NCBI RefSeq assembly: GCF_958295425.1
Contig: NC_081142.1
Location: 2,043,896-2,107,895, forward strand
Direction: 5' to 3'
DNA from: Solea solea
Lineage: Eukaryota > Chordata > Actinopteri > Pleuronectiformes > Soleidae
Length of the DNA stretch: 64,000 bases
The notes below the pieces were generated by a model that saw nothing but the letters and a program-made list of their open reading frames with translations, did no database searches and was not told the origin of the DNA. Below, piece after piece: positions 13,238 through 25,735 of this stretch (position 1 is its first letter; each line of letters begins with the position of its first letter). Made by a program: the position numbers and the translations under genes.

Positions 13238-13412
13238 AAGGGAGCAGGAGGAGAAGGAGAAAGATGAGGAGGAGGAGGACGAGGAGGAGGAGTTGGGCTG
13301 CAGTCGTCTGGGTTTAGGAAAAGCTTGCCAGCCTGCACAGGTGGTGTTTTGTCTGGATTCTGCCCAGAGAGGGGAGGAGGAGGAGAGGAGGAGGAGGAGG
13401 AGGCGGCATCAG
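13238..13412 (+). repeat. Purine-rich GGA tracts
   Basis: Two GGA/GAG-rich blocks (about 13238-13300 and 13366-13410) surround a mixed stretch. Their apparent open frame is a Glu/Arg-rich artefact of the repeat. A similar block is at 11206-11238. Confidence 0.85.
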
Positions 13413-13970
13413 GACAAACAGCATTTTCATTTATATATAAAAGTTTAATTTAGTGATTCACCACTTGATCCTTTATAATTAGTGTGTTTGTTTTTATCGT
13501 GGAAACCACAGTAAAACCTGATTCCTGCTGACTGAATTATTCGACTTAAATAAAGACAGACTCGTACCTGGAAGAGCCAATTTGCATGTTGGAACTGATG
13601 ACGAGGGTTAATGAAATGCAGCGGGGGGCGGATTTCTGACGATGCCTGTAAAGTGCAAATGGAAATCGTGGCTCACTATCTGACGTCGGATGATGTCGGA
13701 AAGGATACAAGTCTTGTTTTTTATCATGAAGCGTTTCATTTAATATGTGCGAGCGCCGCCAATTGCCTACATTTGTGCAGCGGTTTGGCTCTTGCATGCA
13801 GTATTTACTGGGCTCTCTGAGACGCTGGCAGTGGGACAGGGTTGTTATTAGAAGTGCTTCATCTGGCTTTGTGATTACAGCTCTGACCAAGCTGACAGGC
13901 TGCAACCCCGCCGACAAACAGCATGCAAATGACTCGCACACAGACCAGCACGCATCTGTGCTGTGATGCA

Positions 13971-13971
<1 letters not shown>

Positions 13972-14001
<30 letters not shown>
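13972..14001. repeat. (AC)n microsatellite
   Basis: A pure AC run. A second (AC)n lies at 14093-14114. Confidence 0.93.
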
Positions 14002-14004
<3 letters not shown>

Positions 14005-17000
14005 TATAAGACATGCAGCAACACGTGACGCACACTGCCACTCCTAAATGTTGTCACATAGAAATTTACACTTGACACATGCTGTGCACCTGCACACACA
14101 CACACACACACACATGAAAACACATCCTCTCTTCTGTTTTTTTCCCTGTTGAAAAACGAGAACTCTGCAGGGAGCGAAGTGGGGGTGCAGGAGGTGTGTG
14201 TGTGTGGGGGGGGGGGGGTGGGGTTTAAGCATCTGGAATAACACTTATTCGTCTCTCATATCACTGCTTTGCCTCTGATCTCTTACACGAACGCACGCAC
14301 ATACACACTGTCATTCCACAAACCCACTATCACCACCACAGCCGCTTCAGCTCAAGCCCCGGACTTCTCTTTCCAATGACATCAGAGGGGTCAGTGGTCT
14401 CCAAGTAAATCTAGTGTGTGTAGTGTGTGTGTTTCAGGTATTCCTCTTGTTGTGGGGACCTACATCTGTTTACACAGTCACAATATGAACATTAAAAGTC
14501 AAGTCTGCACGACATGTTGTATGTTTAGATTGTTAGGTCAGTAGTCGTTATGGTTAAGGTTAAGGTTAGAGTACGTCTCTAGGAAATGGAATGTAGTCAA
14601 GGTGTCAGAACTGGTGCAGTCCAGACTGGGAGACCAGTTTTCAGTGTCCCCCACCCATGAGGTACTGTACATCAGCACTCACTCCACACTCCCTCACTCA
14701 CACAGGTGGCAGACTGTGCAAATACAAGCTGCTGTCGACACCTTTCTGCTTTAAAAGTCAAAGGTCGTGTCTGGAATTTAGGTTCGATACTTCCACGGAA
14801 AACAAAGCAAAACAAAAACACACCTCCTGCTGCTGCACATTCACTGATGTGTTGACATCGCAGCTTCCCATGAGGACCTAAGATAAGTCTGTGAGGTCAC
14901 ACAGCATTAAAAGAAGCAAAGCTGGTGGTAGATCGAGTCTTCTGTCTCCTCCATACCGATATCTGTGGTTTAGAATCGGCCCGATCCCGATCCGATACAT
15001 AAAAACAGCGCAGAATGGTGTAACAAACGGAACGTCTCATTGTGTGGAAAAGGCTGGGCTCATTCTTTTGTACAAGGCAACATTTCATTTTTAAAGCAGC
15101 TTTGAGTGGTTATCAAGACTACAAAAGAGCTACAGTATATAAATACAAACTATTTACTGATTACTGTAAATATGTTAATTTCTTTCTGACCTTTTCTGTT
15201 GTTGTTTTTCTACTTTTTAAAAAATACTTTAATTTGTTTTATCTCCTCTGGCTGAAAACTCCCACACAGTCAAACGAAAAGAAATATAGAAAAAATAAGA
15301 AAAGTAAAACTCTTAAAACTGCATCTGCTCCATTACATTTAGATTTAGATTTGGTGGCAATATTTTATTCTAAAAGACAATTTTTTTATTGTGTGTGTGT
15401 GTGTTTTTGCGTCTTTAATTCATTTCATATGCAGAGTGATGTTTGTATTTTTTTCTTCTAACAGTGACAATAAATCTCTACCTATTTAAACCCACTCATT
15501 AAGTCAGAGGTCACATGGTTCTTAAAGCTTTGACTAAAATTGTCTGAATATAAACAAACAAAGAAATCACTAGAACTACTTCAATTGCAAAGTGTTCATG
15601 CTCACAATTTAAATCCTATTTCATACTTTGTTTCCTTTGCGTCTCTATTTTAATCCACAAAACAGAAACATCATATAGGAGTTTGGTAAAAGCAAAGGAA
15701 ATGTTGTTAGTCCAATAGTAATCCACAAGTCTAAATGAGGAGCAGACACGGAAAGTGAACGGACACTTTATATAAATAAAAGATTTAGTCCCTGGATAAA
15801 GAAAATGAAGCCAATGCAAAGCTCCCAGCTTTAAAAATACTCTTTCTTTCAGTGATATGTGAGGAAACATTTAGCTGAGGAGTTAAGGGTCTTGATCAGC
15901 TATCCCAGAATCTTCTTCAACACAGCACAATGTCCTCTTTGAAAATCATGGCTCCATTTGTAGGTCGTAAAATTAGGTATGTTATTTTCAAAGTTGTTAA
16001 GTTTCCATGGCAATTAATGGGAATTCAGAGTGATTCAAAACTGAAGGTTGGGAACTAAGATGGAGTTGGTAATTAATATTTTGCAGCTAAAAAAACAGAT
16101 TTGATGGAAATACGGTTGAATATCAATTCTATTCCTCCAACATGCATGATTTATAAAAACCTGAACTGTTGAAGCTAAACATTTAAGCCCAAGGTCTAAA
16201 TAAAGCCAAATATTGTTATGATTCTCAATAATTCCCATAAATGCCCATAATTCCCATTGAAAGGTTCAAACAATCCTGATCGTAAGCTCCCATGGAAAAG
16301 TTCTGGAAGTTGTCCATGAATTTTTCACCCTTTTTCGTTCTCAGTGACTCACACCGCTCATTTCTTCCACCATTTCATCCACATTATGGATATTATCAAA
16401 TATCTATTTATATCAAAGTCAAGTCAAGCAGCTCTTTCCACGTCAGGTCCTATAAAGAGGAGGCCAGACCTCCTCCTGCATCACTGTGGAGGACACATAA
16501 ATGGAACAGGCCTGCGAGTGTGCATCATTCATCATTGAGACATTTCCATCAAACAAAACATGCATGTGCACATGCTTGTGGGTTCTTATGCTGCACGACA
16601 GTTCTCTGTGAGAAGGACAGAGTGTCCTGTGTCCCTTTGTAGAATCTGAAGCCTCCTGCACTTTGGAGCAGTCCCACAGCGGGTAAACTCAGCCGTTTGA
16701 GGGTCCCTCCTTGACTTGGAGAAAGATCTATGGTCTCCTGCGGTTTGCAGAACTTGAGGCTTCCAAAACGGCAGTTCACAACCCAATGGGTGACGATACC
16801 GCGTTTGACTTTGACGAGTAATTGCACCAGAACCGGTTCATTGCACAGCAGCATCTTGACACATCGCAGCAGGAAAATCGCATGCGTAAACAATCCCATG
16901 AATTCCTCAGTTTCAGGGCACGCGCTGGTTAACTGTCCCATGATCTGAAGTGATCAGTAACACCTGTGCTTTGGCTGCTGCTGCGTGTGTCCAAACGGCA

Positions 17001-17629
17001 AAAGGCCCATTGGATGTCGCTGCCACGGCAAATACACACTAAAAAAAACAGAGTCACATGTGTTTAAAAATGTAAAAGCAACACACACACCTCAAGGTCG
17101 TGGATTGACTGAAAGGGTAAATTTACAGATGTATATGTACCTGACGCTGTGGCTTTCAAGCAGCCATGAAGTCATGTAATGTTTCTTATAGTAAACTGTG
17201 ACTTCTGGTTTATTTAGTTATTAGATGAGCATCATGAAGTTTGACGCCTCACGGTGGTGAAATTAGTCTCAACTCTGCTGCTTGTTTTGAAATCCAGAGG
17301 CTGGTGTGGATTTACCGCCTGTCAATCAGCAGCAGCTGTGTGTGTGTGTGTGTGTGTGCGTGTTTGTGCGTGTGTGAAGGAGGGTAGACACTTAAAGTCT
17401 CTGTGGGCTACGTTCAGGCTGTACCAGAGTGATTGACAGCGTTAATGGCGTGATAATTCTACACATCAGGCAACTGAAAAGCTTCATTTCACAGAACAGG
17501 CGGGATAATCAGTCTCTGAAAAATAAACTCCCTTTTTTTCCTCCATTCACTCAGTGGTTTTGCCGTTATTTGCTTCCCGTCCTGCATACTAATCCTCTCC
17601 ATCCGTTCTTCTCCTCCTCTCTCCTGCAG

Positions 17630-17728
17630 GACGAATGCCGTAACTTCATGAAGGTGCTGCTCAGCAGACGAGGAGGCCTGTTTGTGTGCGGGACCAACGC
17701 CTTTAATCCGCTCTGTGCCAACTACACT
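17630..17728 (+). CDS. sema6b: sema6b internal exon 3 of 13 (sema domain)
   Basis: A 99-bp, phase 0-0 exon lies after a 12.8 kb intron. The acceptor is ctctcctgcag and the donor ACT|gtgagt. It encodes [11 protein letters not shown], then [19 protein letters not shown]. The [10 protein letters not shown] block is among the most conserved parts of semaphorins, and its cysteines are expected to form propeller disulfides. NYT is a possible N-glycosylation sequon. The sequence joins exon 2 as MKGKHE-DECRNF, just as mammalian 6B runs MKGKQ-EGECRNF. Confidence 0.95.
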
Positions 17729-18087
17729 GTGAGTTCACATCAATCACGCTCACACCTGCTCACATCCACTCTTCCAATGGGTGTGACATCACCAGTTAGG
17801 TTGCCATCATGCAAACACTGCGACCGCAGAAGAATTAGAAGCCACGACTTGATGAGTGAATACCGAGCACCAGTCTCTGTTGACATATGGTGGTGTTTTG
17901 TTTGCTGCATCTATTATTGTCAGAGTATTTGCTTTTTGCACTAAGTTGAGAAATATTGTGGTTTAGTCATCAGTGCACTCATACATCCTCTCACCCACTG
18001 CATCTGTCATTTTGGCTGTCGCCACTATTTTCATTACAGGAAAGCTGTGGCGATGTTTCAGTCATGTGCGTTCAAAACATCATCCCT

Positions 18088-18111
18088 CATCATCATCATC
18101 ATCATCATCAT
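18088..18111 (+). repeat. (CAT)8 trinucleotide repeat
   Basis: Eight uninterrupted CAT units in the intron after exon 3. Confidence 0.95.
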
Positions 18112-19028
18112 CTGTTTTCATTGCACTCGTTGGTTTTTTTCCACCTTTTATCGACGTGTTAACTTCTCCTCCTCCGACTCCAACGTGTAAAAACCTTTAC
18201 GCGACGTCTTTACTAATGAGTTATTAAATATCTGTGTTGCGAGAAGAAAAAGTGGCTTTGCTTCTTTCTACCCGCGCACAAATGATTCATTCATTCATTT
18301 AACAACATGCACCACAGAAAATTACAAATCAAGGAAAATGTTTCCAGACGAAAGCTAAAACGTGACGAACAAGACTGGAACGTGTTTTACTTATTTTCCC
18401 CTTGATATTTAATGATAAATGCTAATGAAATATTCTTGATTTTCACTGTGTTGAGCTCTCAGGGCCACCGTACGTACGTCTTGATTAAAGTTGTTAGGTC
18501 ACCACTCGAGCTAATGTTGACTCTGTCTTCAGCAGTCATTCATCCTTGCTGTCTGGCACCTCCAGTGTCTCGCTTGCCTGAGATACAACACTTGTTGTTC
18601 CTCGGAGGTTAAACTTTGTGGCCTGCAGAGCGAGAGCGTTTTTAATCAATGAGAGAGACACGATGTGACTTGTTTGACTGCTCTGTTTTCATTTATTAGT
18701 GGGCAAAAAAAATTAATAAACAGCACTTCCACAATTTGATGCGGGCTAGAAGATTTGACTCGGATTTCAAAAGCCTCCTGGGGTCATTAGAAGATTCATC
18801 ATGTGTTGAATTCCTGATTTATTGGACTTGATGACTAAACATGATCCAATACTATTTCCCAATATATTACAGCTGTTTAAAAAGCTCTTTTATACTCCTT
18901 GAGTAAATAAAAATAATGAATATCCAAAACTTCCTCAGCATTTGCCAAGTTACACACCATTTATTCTAGTCACAGATTTTGTATTAAAACTAATTTAGGG
19001 GAATTTTTTTAAGCCTGTTTAAGCCTAA

Positions 19029-19042
19029 GTATATATATCTAC

Positions 19043-19091
<49 letters not shown>

Positions 19092-19127
19092 GTTTAAAAA
19101 TAACACACAGATATATATATGTATAAA

Positions 19128-19170
<43 letters not shown>
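19029..19170. repeat. Palindromic (AT)n region
   Basis: Two long AT runs (19029-19088 and 19111-19170) are separated by a short non-AT stretch. Being self-complementary, they could form a large hairpin. Confidence 0.9.
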
Positions 19171-19176
<6 letters not shown>

Positions 19177-19799
19177 ATAATAATAAAAACAGAATACCTT
19201 CCCAATGAGTCAAGCATTTAGGTCACGCCCTAATGTATATATCTATATATGTTGTTGCAGAGAGAGTTGACTCTTTTTGTTTGTTTTCAGTGTAGATATA
19301 TGAGACACTGTCTGGGACACAGATGCACTGATAGCATTGCTGGCAGCAGGGAGTCAAGGACATTTAGATTTTAGCCACTTAACAAAAAGGCTCACCTCTT
19401 AAAATCAACACCTGCTTCAGTCTCTGAGATCATTCAAACATAAGACGGGTAACTGTCCCACACCACAGTCCACAGGGAAATGCTTGTTAACTGCTTCTTC
19501 ATTTGGTGAGTTTGAGTCACTTGAGTAAATCTGAATAAAGAATTTCAAACACCTAAGAGACGTCATAACATGTTTGAACTTACAAATAGAGGCAGCAGCA
19601 GATTAGCGACTCCCATGTGCCGTGATGTGAAATCACTTCTTTTCCCTGAGGACTTTGTTGTGGGAAAGTGTGCATGTATAATGTATAAATAAATATCGCA
19701 GACTTGAGTAGATGTAGATTTCCTGTTTCCTCTTAGAAAATGAATGACCACTGTGATTCAGCTACAACTGGACATGATGTCACTCCTGTCGCCACTGAG

Positions 19800-20240
19800 T
19801 CAAGATTAGTATAGTTCACGAAAACTAACGAGATAAGGAAAAGTAAAATTGAAAAAACATTTTTGTTCCATGAAATGAACAAAATGAGTTTAAAAAATAA
19901 CTAACTCAAACTGAATTGTGTGTTTATCAAACAAACTAAAGCAAATTCAATTGTATATGTGTAAATATTGTAATAAATATTAGTTTTCGTCTTTGTAAAT
20001 TCATTTTATACATAATCCTTTTGGGTTCAAAAGTGTTGAAAGGTTGTATCTGAGACACAATACTTATTATTACCTTTTTGAATCTTGCAAGTACGCCATA
20101 AAAAACTAATAAAAACTTAACTAAAACTAAGCATTTACAAAAAAACTAATAAAAACTAGCAAAGCTACTATAAAAACTAATTAAAACAAAGTGGTTTTAA
20201 AAACACAAAGTCAAAACGGAAGTAAAACAAATGAAACATC
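19800..20240. repeat. A-rich AAAACTAA-type dispersed repeat
   Basis: The left side reads gttcacgaaaactaacgaga. The right side holds many aaaaactaat and aactaaaactaa units up to about 20200. This matches a dispersed fish repeat type in appearance; the boundaries are unclear. Confidence 0.5.
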
Positions 20241-21151
20241 CAAAACTATCAGGTCTTATGCAGAAGAAGGATCCAGAGGACAGTCAATGTTGTAGGTTTT
20301 CCTGGAGCTCGCGTGTTATTTGCATGTATAGTTAGAGGTGGTATGTTTATTTTTCCATCCAGCAGCAACTCACTGGTAGATGGTAGATGAGGAACAACAC
20401 ATACATATTAACCGTAGCCTCGGCTGATTCGCCATCATTTAGCCGGAATAATAAAGGAAGGATGAAGGCAGTTGAGCTGGAGCGAGGAAGAGTGTGGAAA
20501 AGAAGCGTCTCGCTATCAAAGGCTTTTTCTTTTTTTGTTATTCTCAGTCTCTGAGTTTCAAACAGAATACAAGAGTGAAACACAGTGAAATGTACCTGGG
20601 CCCATTATCTGTCAGACACTAATGACATCCTACAACAGTGCGTATCACACCTGTCTTCTGCCTCATAGGCCGTCCTCGTTCCCCCGGGGACTAGTTAGTG
20701 ATGCTAGCTACTGTTTTATTTATAGCAGAGTTTTAATGAAATGACACCTACAAATTATTTCTTTTTTCAGCTGTGGCTGAGAATTACAGCATCCAGTGGA
20801 AATAGTTTGCTCGGGGCTCCATGTGTTTGTGAATGTGTTTGTGAAAAACAGAGATAGAGAACGCGTGCGTGTTTGTGCGAGAGCTGGAAAATTGTTTGGA
20901 TCGTCGGCGTGACTTCATGAGGGTGCGCTGTACCCCCGCGCGCCTGCATGTGTGTTTATCTGTTTTATTTATGTATGAGAACGCGTCTCTTGTTGTTGCT
21001 GCTCTGCCTAATTGCCGCCAGTGAATCATTAGTTTGCACTTGCGGTAACACTCTCTAATTGCCGTTCTCCTGTGCCTTGTTTTCATGCGACGCCGCTGCC
21101 GACGCGTCCGGATTGTTTTTGCCGTCTGCTGATTGAGACATAAAATGTATA

Positions 21152-21173
21152 TGTGTGTGTGTGTGTGTGTGTG
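21152..21173 (+). repeat. (TG)n tract at the exon 4 acceptor
   Basis: A 22-nt TG run precedes acatgtccacag and exon 21186-21276. Confidence 0.93.
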
Positions 21174-21185
21174 ACATGTCCACAG

Positions 21186-21276
21186 GGCGACACGCTGGAG
21201 ATGGTGGGAGACGCGTTCAACGGGATGGCGAGATGCCCGTATGACCCCAAGCATGCAAACGTGGCTCTGTTTGCAG
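21186..21276 (+). CDS. sema6b: sema6b internal exon 4 of 13 (sema domain)
   Basis: A 91-bp exon with entry phase 0 and exit phase 1 has acceptor tgtccacag and donor GCAG|gtaaga. It reads [20 protein letters not shown], then [10 protein letters not shown]. The G-M-A-R-C-P-Y-D-P block is a hallmark of class 6 semaphorins. A (TG)n tract at 21152-21173 occupies the place where a polypyrimidine tract would normally sit, 12 bp from the exon. The only pyrimidines next to the AG are in the short tgtccac stretch. Confidence 0.95.
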
Positions 21277-21635
21277 GTAAGACACGATGATGCTGATGCT
21301 GATGCTGGCTATGACACTTCCACTTTATGCATCTCCTGTGTTTTCCCTGTCAGACATAAACACTTCACTTTAATCAAATCAACAGTGTTCTGTGACTGAA
21401 ACTGTGGGGAGCCATTACTGTTCACCCGTCACTACATTATCTCATATTGGCTGCTGTTTTCTCTATGTTTGTTTGTTTGTTCCTTGTGTGGGAGTTGTAA
21501 TTATGCTAATACAATCACATTGTTGACTCGTCAGTCATGTCATGTTTATGATGCAGGACTTTCAGAGAACAGTAACAATTACTCCACTTTTATTGTTTGT
21601 GGTTATGTTGTTGCATTGGCAGGCTGTCCAGCTCA

Positions 21636-21675
<40 letters not shown>

Positions 21676-21681
21676 TGTCAG
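21277..21681 (+). other. 405-bp sema6b intron ending in a (TG)n tract
   Basis: A phase-1 intron beginning gtaaga, with a short GATGCT repeat near its start. The last 44 bp consist of a 37-nt (TG)n tract and ctgtcag. No classical polypyrimidine tract is visible. Confidence 0.88.
21638..21674 (+). repeat. (TG)n tract at the exon 5 acceptor
   Basis: A 37-nt pure TG run ends seven bases before exon 21682-21801. It sits where the polypyrimidine tract normally lies. Confidence 0.95.
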
Positions 21682-21801
21682 AGGGGAATCTGTTTACAGC
21701 CACAGTGACTGACTTCCTGGCCATTGATGCGGTGATCTATCGTAGCCTTGGGGACAATCCTGCTCTGCGCACCGTCAAGCATGACTCCAAGTGGTTCAGA
21801 G
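21682..21801 (+). CDS. sema6b: sema6b internal exon 5 of 13 (sema domain; flanked by UG repeats)
   Basis: A 120-bp, phase 1-1 exon encodes [20 protein letters not shown], then [20 protein letters not shown], nearly identical to the family consensus. The acceptor is ctgtcag and the donor AGAG|gtatgt. A 37-nt (TG)n tract ends 7 bp before the exon, and another (TG)n starts 3 bp inside the next intron, so both splice sites are embedded in UG repeats in the RNA. Length and phase mean skipping would remove 40 residues without a frameshift. Confidence 0.96.
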
Positions 21802-21804
21802 GTA

Positions 21805-21821
21805 TGTGTGTGTGTGTGTGT
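21805..21821 (+). repeat. (TG)n tract at the exon 5 donor
   Basis: The TG run begins three bases after the exon 5 boundary, so the donor gtatgt merges into the repeat. Confidence 0.93.
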
Positions 21822-21879
21822 TCTTGTTTTCTTACCTCTTGAGGACATTTTCTTGGATAAACACTCTGAGTTAACTGAG

Positions 21880-22325
21880 CTAAGGCCGAAGTCTGACTAA
21901 GACAACTTGCTGAGTCTGACTATACATGCAGAGGAGAACATTTAGAAGATTTCTTGGCCGCTAACGTCTGACTCCACCTTAATGTCACAGAAACATACTG
22001 TGAGATGGATCAAGCTGTGGTTCTGTCCGTTGGTACCGGCGGTACATGTTAATCGTGATACAGATTAGATGGAGCATGTCTCTTGTGAAGAAAGACGCCG
22101 CCAGATCCAGGAGAGAAACCCACAACATCTTCTTCTACTCCCTAAATGTTGGTGCATGCGCAGAACGCCAAGTCTGACTCTAAGCGTATACATGCAGGAG
22201 TAATCAGACTATGAATCCCATTATTCAGGTATGTTAGTCCGACTAAGACTAGCTCAACATGACATTAAGAAAACTGAATTATTGTCTTAGTCTGACTAAA
22301 ATCAGACTTTTAACATGCAGTGACT
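21880..22325. repeat. Inverted-repeat element with agtctgactaagac arms
   Basis: The 14-mer agtctgactaagac near 21890 and its exact reverse complement near 22286 bracket a central region. Several further agtctgact and tacatgcag phrases occur in both halves. This is typical of a miniature inverted-repeat transposon; I cannot name the family. Confidence 0.65.
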
Positions 22326-22332
22326 GACCTTG

Positions 22333-22690
22333 TTAGGACCAGCAAAACTCATGGAGACCAAAACCTGGTTCTAATGAGGAAGAAACTCTCATTTCTGAGG
22401 AAGTTGTTCACTTTAGAGCTAATATTTTAATTGTGGTTAAGTTAAGGTGCAGGTTTGGTATAAACTGGTTAGGAATAATGCTTTAATTAGGGTGTCCAAA
22501 TAAATGGAAGTCAATGAGAGTCTTTAAAAGGATAGTTGCACAAACCTGTGTGTGTGTGTGTGTGTGTGTGTTAATAGTAACCTTAACTGTGGCCCTAAAA
22601 CCAAGTCTTAACCCACTCTAAGCCATTTTAAGAGGTGACAGAACGTGAGGACCAGCCAAAATGTCCTCACTTTCCCCACAATGTCTTCAC
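22333..22690. repeat. Interspersed repeat containing (TG)n
   Basis: Phrases such as tcaatgagagtctttaaaag, gataggttgcaca-like sequence, (TG)n, then ctaaaaccaagtcttaaccc and atgtcctcactttcccca resemble a repeat often seen in fish around (TG)n tracts. A weaker relative may lie at 14440-14560. The borders are uncertain. Confidence 0.45.
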
Positions 22691-23564
22691 TCCCTGTGGT
22701 TTATAGGTTTTTTGGTCCTCACAAAGATACTCATAAAAGAACACGTGTGTTGTTGTGTTGTATAAAAACTTTTTTTTTTGTGTCCTTTCGGAAATCGCCA
22801 AAAGGACAAAAGTCGCCTCACAACAAATGTCAGATAAGCAGACAATCCTTTAAGAACATCTCTCCCAGACGTCGACGACACAAACAAGAAACCAACAGAC
22901 ACGTTTAAGTGCTCTGCATCGTAAATAAATAAATAACAGGATCACTGGGCCACTACGAGTATAAATAAATATGGCAAGAATAAAAACTATAAAAACTAAA
23001 AGAAATAGAACATGTATAACTGTCTGTGTGTGATAGGTTGCGTCCACAACACTTACTGTAGCAGCATACAGGATCAACATGTGTCTGTATGAGGAGCAGA
23101 GGAGTCAGCAGACTGTTTGTTGCGTCCACACCAGAGACGTCGAACCCAACACTGACAACTTTACAGATTACACATTATCAGATGCAGGCGTCGGTGCCTG
23201 TCCTGCACCGAAATGCAAAGCGTGAAACTCGTTTCTCAGAAACACCAGGGAGTCATAATGCGCTTATTGTTTAGTGTGAAATCCTCTTTCACCGTGTAAT
23301 GAAATTAAACGTGGCCTGTGCCTCTTTCTCTCTGCCCTCGTGTTACCTCAGTGTCATGGGAGAGAATGGAGGTACGGTTATTATCGTAAGATGGTCCGCT
23401 TACAATTATATTTCATCATTTTGTTTGCAAATTCAAATTCAAACGGTGAATCATTGTGTAAACACAGCCTGAGATTACTTAATCCACTGGTCTACATGCC
23501 GATGTGTCCCTGGATAAGAGACTTAATCTGAAGTTGCCCCTCACAGCTGTGAGGACATGTGATA

Positions 23565-24428
23565 CACTATATGGACAAAAGTATTTGGCCACATCTGTTG
23601 GGTATTGAATTCAGGTGTTTCAATCAGGCTTTGGCCCCTGATCTCCAGTAAAGGACAATCTTAAGACTTCAGCATAAGAAGACAACATGTCCTTTTCTAT
23701 TTCAACGTTCCAATGAACTGGAGCAGAGATTGTGAGTCAGGTCTTCTCGTCCAACATCGGTGCCTGACCTCGTAAATGCTCTACACCAGGGGTGTCAAAC
23801 ATACGGCCCGGGGGCCAGAACCGGCCCGGGGGCCAGAACCGGCCCGCCAGAGGGTCAAATCCGGCCCACAGGATGAATTTGTTAAAATTTCACACTACGA
23901 TTACAATCTAAACGTAATGTCAAATATCATATTTTTCTCTTCCAGATACCTGTGACTAAATGTCTGTGCCTTTTTAGATCCAGTGTAATGTGTAAATAGT
24001 GCATTTAGGCACGATATTGTTGAAATTGCACTTATATTTCTCAAGAAATGTTTATGTTTTGTAAAAAATATCCTTCATTAAATGTAAAACAAAGGAGAAA
24101 AAAAGCAAGGAGTTCTTGTTGTTCATAGGTTATTATGCTATTATTTTACTATTTTACTGGTCCGGCCCACTTGAGATCAAATTGTGCTGTATGTGGCCCC
24201 TGAACAAAAATGAGTTTGACACCCCTGCTCTACACCATGACTGGACACAAATCCACTTAGAAACACTTGAGAATATTTAAGGAAAGTCTTCCAAGAAGCG
24301 TGGAAGCTGTTCTAGCTACAGAAGAGAGAGCAACTCCATATTAAAGTACTGCATTTGTATTTGCATAGGTCACCACAGTCCCTGTTTGTGTAATGATCAG
24401 ACGTCCAAATACTTTAGTCCATATAGTG
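23565..24428. mobile_element. Tc1/mariner-type non-autonomous element, split by a nested insertion
   Basis: It is bounded by inverted termini cactatatggacaaaagtat and the mirror image ending actttagtccatatagtg, with a TA on the left flank as expected for a Tc1/mariner target site. Internal sequence (gaactggagcagagattgtg and gcctgacctcgtaaatgctc) is shared with the transposase-derived remnant at 52200-52622, showing they are one family. A separate element interrupts it at 23787-24227. Without that insertion the copy is about 415 bp, so it is internally deleted and cannot encode a transposase. Confidence 0.82.
23787..24227. mobile_element. hAT-like element nested in the Tc1/mariner copy
   Basis: It starts caggggtgtcaaac and ends gtttgacacccctg, a perfect 14-bp terminal inverted repeat. 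It is flanked on both sides by ctctacac (23779-23786 and 24228-24235), an 8-bp target-site duplication typical of hAT elements. The arms contain repeated ccggcccg motifs on the left and tccggcccac near the right. At about 441 bp with no coding capacity, it is non-autonomous. Confidence 0.88.
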
Positions 24429-24665
24429 TGTCATTGTGTGTGTGTGTGTGTGTGTGTTTGAATGGTAAAACTATAGTGTAAACACTGTGATTGGTCATCA
24501 AGACGAGAAAAGTCTACATTTACTTTCAGTGTTGTCCTCTTTGTCTCCGTGTTGACTCATCGCATAAATATTGGCATTGCCCTCGGCGTAAATGCACCGT
24601 CATGTTTTACCTGAGATGATTTTTGACGTGACTGTTTCCACTCATGACTGTTTATCACGTTACAG

Positions 24666-24754
24666 AGCCGTACTTTGTCAGCTCCGTGGAGTGGGGACCT
24701 CACATTTACTTCTTCTTTCGAGAGATTGCCATGGAGTTCAATTACCTGGAGAAG
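24666..24754 (+). CDS. sema6b: sema6b internal exon 6 of 13 (sema domain)
   Basis: An 89-bp exon with entry phase 1 and exit phase 0 runs from ttacag to GAGAAG|gtaacg. It encodes [20 protein letters not shown], then [10 protein letters not shown]. The E-P-Y-F-V and Y-F-F-F-R-E blocks are universal in semaphorins. V-E-W-G and A-M-E-F-N-Y-L-E-K are the residues that most favour 6B, since 6A reads A-V-E-Y-N and 6C differs more strongly here. Confidence 0.95.

Positions 24755-25735
<981 letters not shown>

Larger units (their letters stand above)
4869..17629 (+). other. 12.8 kb sema6b intron
   Basis: A large phase-0 intron. It contains a reverse-strand SINE (about 5281-5480) and an inverted-repeat element fragment (7340-7760). 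It also holds a degenerate ATTAAT-rich repeat (9876-9975), one copy of a two-copy inverted-repeat element (12453-13003), purine (GGA)n tracts and many (CA)n/(TG)n and (AT)n runs. Stretches 15100-16550 and 16960-17330 show nothing recognisable beyond AT-rich DNA. No other gene is supported on either strand. Confidence 0.85.
17729..21185 (+). other. 3.5 kb sema6b intron
   Basis: A phase-0 intron. It contains (CAT)8 at 18088-18111, a palindromic (AT)n region at 19029-19170, and an A-rich repeat of AAAACTAA-type units at about 19800-20240. It ends with (TG)n at 21152-21173. The stretches 18240-19000 and 20250-21100 show no recognised feature. Confidence 0.85.
21802..24665 (+). other. 2.9 kb sema6b intron rich in mobile elements
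   Basis: A phase-1 intron. It starts within a (TG)n run, then holds an inverted-repeat element (about 21880-22325) and a repeat containing (TG)n (22333-22690). Next comes the nested Tc1/mariner-type and hAT-like composite (23565-24428), followed by (TG)n. The stretch 22700-23560 has no recognised feature. Confidence 0.85.

Noticed and set aside
13164..13448. Glu/Arg-rich 94-codon frame
   Set aside because: Produced by GGA purine repeats; no splice context or known domain.
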